Part shown: positions 58,616 through 64,000 of the stretch, piece after piece
How positions within the stretch are numbered: position 1 is the stretch's first letter
How the letters are laid out: each line of letters opens with the position of its first letter
NCBI GenBank assembly: GCA_036262095.1
Contig: DATAJQ010000010.1
Span: 7,619 to 71,618 of the forward strand
From: Terrimonas_A sp036262095
GTDB lineage: Bacteria > Bacteroidota > Bacteroidia > Chitinophagales > Chitinophagaceae
Reading direction: 5' to 3'
Length of the DNA: 64,000 nt
The notes under the pieces: model-generated
Told to the model about the DNA's origin: nothing
Seen by the model: only the letters and a program-made list of their open reading frames with translations
Database searches by the model: none
Translations under genes and position numbers: made by a program

Positions 58616-59652
58616 TTCACCAGGATATTATAAAGAGTGGCCCAATTGGTCCGTTTACTTCCTTCAATTTCTACTGATTTCTTTTCTGCTTCTTCTTTAT
58701 TCTTAAATGCAGCAGCATTACCACCCATCGGGCTTTTCAACTGGCTGCTTACTACAAATTCTGCATCGTTCACTTTTATAAACTCCCCATTATTATTGTA
58801 ATCTGTAAACAGTGTTTGATGAATCTCGTTCATTTCAACACCACGGCGCTCCAGGAATGTTGCGATACAATGCACATCATCAAATTTATATACCTTCCCT
58901 TTCTTAGTTACGATCTCACCACCGAATTTGGGGTCAATAATGGTCATTTTACATTCGGCACAATTATCCTTGCCAAAACTGATCTTTTCAGGTTTGGGGT
59001 TGCATCCGGCCAGGAAGAGGGTAACAACGAGAACTGCAGAAACAGAAGTTATTTTTTGTTTTGATATCATGGGCTTTTGCTTTTTATGTTTGCGCCACTC
59101 GATAAACCAGATAAGGAAAAAGATACCGGTTACTGCAACTACCACCCATCCGCCAGCGTCGGGATATGAATATGAATCAAAGTTCAGTAGCTTTTTATGT
59201 CCGATAAGAGGTGGTTGGTAAGACAATCCCGGAACCTGGATGGCAGCACTTGGGTCCAGATCATGGCCATAATCATAACCCCACATATAAAAATCCGCCA
59301 TCGCTGCAATGCCGCCGATCACGGAAAGTACAAGATAGATAAACAGCCATTTTCGGTTGCCTGACAGCGATATCATTAACCCGAACAGAACAAAGAAACC
59401 CAGGATATAAACTAAAAAGCTGAATTCCGGGAACATTTCTGCCTTAATGTGCTTCATGCCGATATAGTGATTCAGACCATTGATTATTTCTACCTGCCCG
59501 GTGATCTTATATAACCATATCTGCATCGATAATCCTTCAGGATATTGCGGAGCAATCAGGTAAATAGACCATGCCGGTACGAAAAAAAGAATACACATCG
59601 CTAAAGAGCCGATCGCAATAATGATCCTTGATCTGAGACTCATCTTGTTCAT
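58612..59652 (-). CDS. nosL: NosL copper chaperone fused to an N-terminal membrane domain
   Basis: 346 residues from ATG 59652; the longer frame to 59718 adds residues that do not look coding. The N-terminal part (to about 190) has about five membrane helices (IIIAIGSLAMCILFFVPAWSI, FLVYILGFFVLFGLMIS, WLFIYLVLSVIGGIAAM, GGWVVVAVTGIFFLIWF). A linker with a lipobox-like LFLAGC follows, then the NosL domain with the copper-site motif CAECKMTIIDPKFGGEIVTKKG, FDDVHCIATFL and the conserved ending with a TNWATLYNIL motif. NosL delivers Cu(I) to NosZ. In many relatives the membrane part and NosL are separate proteins, so this looks like a fusion. Confidence 0.88.
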   Translation of the reverse strand: MNKMSLRSRIIIAIGSLAMCILFFVPAWSIYLIAPQYPEGLSMQIWLYKITGQVEIINGLNHYIGMKHIKAEMFPEFSFLVYILGFFVLFGLMISLSGNRKWLFIYLVLSVIGGIAAMADFYMWGYDYGHDLDPSAAIQVPGLSYQPPLIGHKKLLNFDSYSYPDAGGWVVVAVTGIFFLIWFIEWRKHKKQKPMISKQKITSVSAVLVVTLFLAGCNPKPEKISFGKDNCAECKMTIIDPKFGGEIVTKKGKVYKFDDVHCIATFLERRGVEMNEIHQTLFTDYNNNGEFIKVNDAEFVVSSQLKSPMGGNAAAFKNKEEAEKKSVEIEGSKRTNWATLYNILVK

Positions 59653-59740
59653 AACCTTCGGTTTTAAATAACTTCCGGGGTTTTCAGGCCCCGGAAGTGT
59701 GAATGCAAACAAAAACACCGACTAAACCTGAACTTAATTT

Positions 59741-61768
59741 TTATTTGGTGCCTGGGGCTTTTTCAGCTGAACCTGCCGCATCAGTAGCGCTTACAGCCGG
59801 CTTATTGGTGCCTGTGCTGAAAAGCAGGGCTACATTGGAATTCGCAGGTGACACTCTTAAATAACCAGACATTTCCTGGTGCAAAGCAGAACAGAAATCG
59901 GTACAATAGAAGGGGAAGATGCCAACCCTGTCTGCTACCCACTTAAGGGTTTGTGTTTCGCCAGGCATGATCAGTATCTCAGCATTGTTTGCTCCTTTTA
60001 TTGCAAACCCATGCGGCACATCCCAGTCCTGCTCAAGGTTGGTAACGTGGAAATATACTTCATCACCCAGTTTCACTCCTTCAATATTATCCGGTGTAAG
60101 GTGGGAACGGATGGCAGTCATCCAAACATGCACCTGGTTTCCTTTACGCTCCACTTTGGTCATACCTTCACCTTTAGAAGCATAGGGATGAGCGTTCTCT
60201 TCAATTTTATAGATCTTCCTTTGCTTGTCCATCAGCATGCTGGCAGGTATTGCTTCAGCATAATGCGGTTCACCTGTAGTGGGGAAATCAAGCAACAATT
60301 TCATTTTCTCGCCACTGATATCATACAATTGAGCACTTTGTGTAAGCTCAGGGCCTGTAGGCAAATAACGGTCCTTGGTGATCTTATTGTAAGCAATCAT
60401 ATACTTGCCGTGAGGCTTGGCTGTTGGTCCGCCAGGTATGGACAAGTGACCGATCGAATAGTAAGTAGGAACACGGTCCAGCACTTGCAGATCGCTAATC
60501 CGCCATTTTACTATTTCAGAGGAAACAAACATGGAAGTATAGGCATTTCCTTTTCCATCAAATTCTGTATGCAGGGGGCCGAGGCCTGGTTTAGCTACTT
60601 CTCCATGCAAAGCTGCTTCGTATTTAATTACGGGTATGCCGTCATATTCACCATCAAATGCTTTATCTGCAATTGCTTTTTGGATCTTGGTATAGGAGAA
60701 TACCGGGATGCTTGCAGCCAGCTTACCTGATGCCACAATATATTCACCAGTCGGGTCTACGTCAGTACCATGCGGTGATTTAGGGCAGGGGATCAGGTAC
60801 AGCATATCAGGGCAATCAGCGGGATCCAGCACAAACACTTCATTTCTCATAGTAGAGCTGGCAGTATGTGTTTTTTCGTCATACACGTTATGTGCATATT
60901 TAACGGATTGCTTTTTGGCCTTGCCGGCTTTTAAGTATTCTTCTGCCTTTTTCCAGTTCACCGCCATTACAAAGTCCTTATCCTTTTGAGAGGCATTTAC
61001 TTCCAGCAGTGTATTGGCTTTTTCTGAATTATAGCAACTGAAGAAGAACCAGCCATGTGATTTTCCTTTACCGGCACGGGAAAGATCAAAATTGACTCCC
61101 GGAGTGCGGATCTGGAAAGCGATATTCATTTCCCCGGATTTTGGATCAACGGATACAAAGCTTATCGAACCTTTAAAGTTCTCTTTATAAGAATTGATAG
61201 GTACATCGCCGTTCTGATCATCCAGTGGCACGCTGAAGCGGGTAGCAGCAACAACGTATTCGGAATTTTCTGTGATAAAAGGGGAGGCGTGGTTACCGGC
61301 ACTATTGGGTATTTCCAGGATCTCTGCGGTCCGGAAAGTGGTAAGGTCAATACGTGCAAGGCGTGGCGTGTTATTCGCGTTGGCGAAGGCCCAGCGGCCA
61401 TCATGCTCACCTTTGGTTTCGGAAAGGGCGATATGGTGCTGATCATCCCAGGGCACAAATCCATGGGAAGTATTCAGCATGGGTTTGGTTTCCTCGCTGA
61501 AGCCATACCCGCTTTCAGGAGACTGGGAAAATACAGGTATGATACGGAACAGGCGGCCGGAAGGTATTCCATAGACGGATACCTGGCCATTGAAGCCGCC
61601 CGAAACAATATTATAGAACTCATCATACTTACCGGGAGCCACATAAGACTTGGCAGCATCGCCGGTTGCAGCAGATTCAGCGGTTTTGGGCTTGCAGCTC
61701 TGCATATATAAAAGGCAAGCAGAGGTCATTATCAAAACCATAGGGGTTTTGAAGTAACTGGGTTTCAT
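59741..61768 (-). CDS. nosZ: Nitrous oxide reductase, clade II
   Basis: 675 residues. Reduces N2O to N2 in the periplasm. The N-terminus has a Sec-type lipoprotein signal (YMQSC) and no twin-arginine, which marks clade II. A seven-bladed propeller follows with His ligands for the four-copper CuZ centre (e.g. NTSHGFVPWDD, SPHGTDVDP, GPLHTEF, AKPHGKYMI). The C-terminal cupredoxin domain carries the CuA site: DVPHGFAIKG and FYCTDFCSALHQEM with Cys, Cys, His and Met. The very end is an Ala/Ser-rich tail. It follows the cytochrome c gene and precedes nosL (22-base gap from the open frame, 88 bases to the chosen ATG). Confidence 0.97.
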   Translation of the reverse strand: MKPSYFKTPMVLIMTSACLLYMQSCKPKTAESAATGDAAKSYVAPGKYDEFYNIVSGGFNGQVSVYGIPSGRLFRIIPVFSQSPESGYGFSEETKPMLNTSHGFVPWDDQHHIALSETKGEHDGRWAFANANNTPRLARIDLTTFRTAEILEIPNSAGNHASPFITENSEYVVAATRFSVPLDDQNGDVPINSYKENFKGSISFVSVDPKSGEMNIAFQIRTPGVNFDLSRAGKGKSHGWFFFSCYNSEKANTLLEVNASQKDKDFVMAVNWKKAEEYLKAGKAKKQSVKYAHNVYDEKTHTASSTMRNEVFVLDPADCPDMLYLIPCPKSPHGTDVDPTGEYIVASGKLAASIPVFSYTKIQKAIADKAFDGEYDGIPVIKYEAALHGEVAKPGLGPLHTEFDGKGNAYTSMFVSSEIVKWRISDLQVLDRVPTYYSIGHLSIPGGPTAKPHGKYMIAYNKITKDRYLPTGPELTQSAQLYDISGEKMKLLLDFPTTGEPHYAEAIPASMLMDKQRKIYKIEENAHPYASKGEGMTKVERKGNQVHVWMTAIRSHLTPDNIEGVKLGDEVYFHVTNLEQDWDVPHGFAIKGANNAEILIMPGETQTLKWVADRVGIFPFYCTDFCSALHQEMSGYLRVSPANSNVALLFSTGTNKPAVSATDAAGSAEKAPGTK

Positions 61769-61805
61769 ATTTCTGTTTATTTAATTGAAAAGAAGGTTGT
61801 TTTGA

Positions 61806-62285
61806 TTACTTAACACCATCATTGGACCGCATAAATTCAAGCACCCGGCGCGATTCATCTTTAGTCAGATTCTGATTGGGCATACGCACCAGGCACTGTT
61901 CCAGTAATTTTTGTGCTTCAGGATCTTTTTCCAGCATCATGTCTACATTGGTGATCATATTCATGATCCAGTGGGGTTCTCTTCTTTTTGTTACATCTTT
62001 CCAGCCGGGGCCGACCAGCCTTTCATCTGTCAGTTTATGGCAGCTCTGGCATTTCATTTCATAAATGCTTTTACCATATGTGACCCATTCCTGATTTAAA
62101 GGAGTTGTCAATTCAATTTCACCGGGTTTTATTTCTGTGCCGTGCACTTCAGCCTGTTCTGTAGCAGTTTCCTGCGCAGGGGTAGTGGTGTTTTCAGCAG
62201 CAGGCTTCTGTTCGTTGTTACAGGCGACTAAAACGGATAAACCTGTAAGGAGAAAGGCAGTGGCAAGCAGTGATTTAGGTTTCAT
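61806..62285 (-). CDS. Cytochrome c, monohaem lipoprotein (nos electron donor)
   Basis: 159 residues from ATG 62285; the open frame extends upstream to 62363 but the lipoprotein signal starts at MKPKSLL and the lipobox is VLVAC. One haem motif, CQSCH, with axial Met candidate in VRMPNQNLTKDESRRVLEFM. An Ala/Thr/Glu-rich linker separates the anchor from the haem domain. Located directly before nosZ, it is the probable electron donor to NosZ, as in other clade II clusters. A strong promoter and a palindrome lie upstream. Confidence 0.92.
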   Translation of the reverse strand: MKPKSLLATAFLLTGLSVLVACNNEQKPAAENTTTPAQETATEQAEVHGTEIKPGEIELTTPLNQEWVTYGKSIYEMKCQSCHKLTDERLVGPGWKDVTKRREPHWIMNMITNVDMMLEKDPEAQKLLEQCLVRMPNQNLTKDESRRVLEFMRSNDGVK

Positions 62286-62307
62286 TGTATTGAGTTGAAG
62301 GTTAATA

Positions 62308-62333
62308 AATAAAAGATACGCATATCTTTTATT
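62308..62333. promoter_or_regulatory. Palindromic operator candidate of the nos cluster
   Basis: AATAAAAGATA (62308-62318) and TATCTTTTATT (62323-62333) are perfectly complementary around CGCA. The site overlaps the expected transcription start of the predicted promoter at 62337-62344, 22 bases before the cytochrome c ATG. It resembles in general form the AAGAT...ATCTT half sites of Rrf2/NsrR-type repressors, but no regulator gene is in the window, so the binding protein is unknown. Confidence 0.5.
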
Positions 62334-62336
62334 AAT

Positions 62337-62344
62337 CAAAAGTA
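62337..62344 (-). promoter_or_regulatory. Predicted nos promoter, -7 box
   Basis: Reads TACTTTTG on the minus strand, an exact TAnnTTTG box, with a TTG 16 bases upstream. It gives a leader of about 45 bases to the cytochrome c ATG and can drive the whole cluster of six genes. Confidence 0.65.
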
Positions 62345-62490
62345 TTTTGCGCCGATTATTCAAAAATTGACAATCCTCAATCCCGTAAATGATGTTGGTC
62401 AGTTGGCCGGCATCATTTGCCTGCTTGCCTCAATTTGTGTACCAAACAGGGTAGGTGTATTCCTGTATTAATCGTATAATTGGGTTGTAA

Positions 62491-63531
62491 TCAATACTGT
62501 AACACTGTATCTCCCCCTACCGGATATCCCTGGCAGGTCAATACTTTTCCTTTTTTGATCTCCTCATCCATCAGCACTTCGTTGTAAGCCATCCAGGTAG
62601 TGCCCTGGATGCAGGTAGCGGTACAGCTTCCACAGTTACCTGCTTCGCAGCTATAAGGCAATTGTATTTGCAGTTTTTTAGCAGCAGTTAAAATAGTATC
62701 GGGGTACTGAACAGTAAATTCATACTGTGCATTATTAATGAAGACTTTTACCCTGTGCGCATCAGTATCCGGAGGCAATGGCTTTATGAGATGCTGCCTG
62801 GTATTGAAATTTTCTTTACGGATATGTTCCCTCGGTACGCCGACCGTGATGAGGCTGATGCTGACGACCAGCATATAATTTGCCGGGCCACATACATAAA
62901 ACAAGGTTTCCTGCAGGGGAATTGCATGCTCTTCCAGCAATGCATGCAGCAGGAATTTACTCAATCTCCGCCGCTGACTTTCGGATTGACTGAACAGGAA
63001 TTCAATTTTAAGCCGTTCCCGGAACTGTGAGCACAGTTCTAACAGTTCTGAATGAAAAATAGTTTCTTCCTCGGAATAGTTACTATAAATCAAAACAACA
63101 GGCCGGCCGGTGGTATGCAATACTGTTTTGAGTAAAGAATAGATCGGCGTAATGCCGCTGCCTGCTGCAAGGAAAACAAACTGGCGGACATGCTCAAGTT
63201 GGTCAGGCAAGCGGAAGAAACCGGAGATGCCTGAGCTGATGAGTGTATCACCAGGTTTGATATGATTAAAGAGTTGCCTGGAATATTCTCCATTCGCAAT
63301 TCTTTTTATGGTGATACGCATAGGCTCACCCAGGAGAGGGGCCGATGAAAAAGAATAAGAACGCCGGTCTTCTTTATCTGCTTTGGGGAATACGAGGGTG
63401 ATGAACTGGCCGGCGTGGTAGGCGATAGGGATATTATCGGTTGGTTTTATTTCAAACGATTTGGTATTGGTTGTTTCGTCAATAACTGACGTGACAGTGA
63501 ATGACCTGTAGATGGAAGTGTCATCGATCAT
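62491..63531 (-). CDS. Ferredoxin-type oxidoreductase (FAD/NAD plus 2Fe-2S, PaaE-like)
   Basis: 346 residues. FAD domain (RRSYSFSSAP; GEYSRQLF), NAD(P)-binding domain (FLAAGSGITPIYSLLK, FYVCGPANYM), and a C-terminal plant-type ferredoxin domain with the 2Fe-2S ligands CEAGNCGSCTATC and later TCQG. It passes electrons from NAD(P)H to an unknown partner; PaaE and ferredoxin-NADP reductase-like annotations are both possible. It has its own promoter and lies 205 bases before the nos cytochrome, so joint expression with nos is not shown. Confidence 0.88.
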   Translation of the reverse strand: MIDDTSIYRSFTVTSVIDETTNTKSFEIKPTDNIPIAYHAGQFITLVFPKADKEDRRSYSFSSAPLLGEPMRITIKRIANGEYSRQLFNHIKPGDTLISSGISGFFRLPDQLEHVRQFVFLAAGSGITPIYSLLKTVLHTTGRPVVLIYSNYSEEETIFHSELLELCSQFRERLKIEFLFSQSESQRRRLSKFLLHALLEEHAIPLQETLFYVCGPANYMLVVSISLITVGVPREHIRKENFNTRQHLIKPLPPDTDAHRVKVFINNAQYEFTVQYPDTILTAAKKLQIQLPYSCEAGNCGSCTATCIQGTTWMAYNEVLMDEEIKKGKVLTCQGYPVGGDTVLQY

Positions 63532-63551
63532 CGGGTATATTTAAGGGCATT

Positions 63552-63559
63552 CAAATCTA
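63552..63559 (-). promoter_or_regulatory. Predicted promoter of the ferredoxin-type reductase, -7 box
   Basis: Reads TAGATTTG on the minus strand, an exact TAnnTTTG box, 20 bases before the ATG at 63531. The gap 63532-63732 contains no gene. Confidence 0.6.
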
Positions 63560-63732
63560 ATGCTTTCATTTCGGTATTAAGAAAGGTTTGTTGAAATTCA
63601 GAAGCTAACATAAACCAGTCTGGTAGAAGGTTTGCAGGCGTTTATATTCAGTAATGCAATCAGGGAGGCATCCGGAGGGATTATCAAGAAAAGAAAAAAC
63701 TGGCGGCGGGTTAAAAAACCAAAGTGGCAGTG

Positions 63733-63999
63733 TTATAAATAACTAAGCCATTTCTTTTCTTTATGGTTTGTTTTATACCGGTCGTACCATTTGCATACCG
63801 GGTATAATGCCAGCACAACAGCAATCCAGACAAAATACACTATCCACAAGCTATAACCCTCACCGGCAATAATAAACTTAAACGGAAGTTGCCCTTTCAT
63901 TCCCTCGGTTACAGTATGCCCTCTTGATAAAAAAAGTATGATAGAGATGATATGCAGGAGATAGAAATGCAGGATGTAATAAAAAAGCGGAACTCTGCC
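63733..63999 (-). CDS. DUF1624-like membrane protein, C-terminal part (start outside window)
   Basis: The frame is open from the right edge to a stop at 63733-63735 and gives 88 residues: GRVPLFYYILHFYLLHIISIILFL, a short polar loop, GYSLWIVYFVWIAVVLALYPVCKWYDRY and the end EKKWLSYL. Two membrane helices and the phrase GRVPLFYYILHFYL match the C-terminus of the DUF1624 (heparan-alpha-glucosaminide acetyltransferase-like) family, which ends in the same way. It is the 3' end of a gene read on the minus strand. Confidence 0.75.
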   Translation of the reverse strand, partial: GRVPLFYYILHFYLLHIISIILFLSRGHTVTEGMKGQLPFKFIIAGEGYSLWIVYFVWIAVVLALYPVCKWYDRYKTNHKEKKWLSYL

Positions 64000-64000
64000 A

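Noticed and set aside
59879..60730. 283-codon plus-strand ORF
   Set aside because: Antisense to nosZ; unusual His/Cys content and no start context.
62345..62400. FNR-type site upstream of the nos promoter
   Set aside because: A TTGTCAA...TTGAATAA stretch is present, but the spacing and half sites do not fit the TTGAT-N4-ATCAA pattern.
1..64000. CRISPR array, prophage, integrase, insertion sequence
   Set aside because: No regularly spaced repeats, cas genes, transposase or phage structural genes were seen; the only trace of an accessory module is the broken Fic gene.

Overview
The window is chromosomal DNA of a member of the Bacteroidota, most likely the family Chitinophagaceae. The signs are: promoters with the TAnnTTTG -7 box of this phylum, few Shine-Dalgarno sequences, two very large surface proteins ending in the type B (CHU_C) signal of the type IX secretion system (T9SS), a PorP/SprF partner, a TonB-dependent receptor of the large-barrel type and several small outer-membrane barrels. 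The genus call is inference. No prophage, insertion sequence or CRISPR array was seen, and the only RNA gene identified with confidence is tRNA-Leu(UAG).

Layout. 0-12 kb is housekeeping: the end of a coiled-coil gene, zapA, rny, rplS, tatA, gatA, a lytic transglycosylase, envelope lipoproteins and barrels, pabB, an extremely acidic low-complexity protein and purA. 12-18 kb holds a 1164-residue SprB-repeat T9SS cargo protein and the bifunctional (p)ppGpp enzyme. 18-26 kb has tRNA-Leu, trigger factor with a native poly-His tail, a VWA protein, hpt, a glucosaminidase/LysM protein, an O-methyltransferase, a sodium/solute symporter and a LOG-family enzyme. 26-34 kb has small membrane proteins, the SprF/giant PKD cargo pair and recG. 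34-44 kb has a WecA/MraY-type enzyme, a methyltransferase, an AraC regulator, a cysteine-synthase-like enzyme, a TonB-dependent receptor and a LytS/LytTR two-component pair.

44-63 kb is a metal and nitrogen-oxide region. A minus-strand copper/heavy-metal run (HYC_CC_PP protein, DUF3347 protein, haem-binding protein, CusA split into two reading frames, TolC-like channel, two RND adaptors, CopB-like ATPase) ends beside a decayed Fic gene and an array of eight TGAGC motifs. It starts beside a divergent hemerythrin gene. Next to it lies a minus-strand clade II nitrous oxide reductase cluster (cytochrome c, nosZ, membrane-fused nosL, nosD, nosF, nosY) with a strong promoter and a palindrome at its predicted start. 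Nitrous oxide reductase is a multicopper enzyme, so co-location of copper export and N2O reduction is biologically sensible, but a functional link is inference. A ferredoxin-type reductase and a partial DUF1624-like gene close the window.

Most notable items: a 34-bp perfect inverted repeat that begins inside the zapA stop region; several families of long intergenic palindromes; two genes (pabB, recG) whose conserved N-termini lie upstream of any standard start codon and appear to begin at ATA; the split cusA; the Fic remnant with its TGAGC array; the nos operator-like palindrome; and the NosL fusion.
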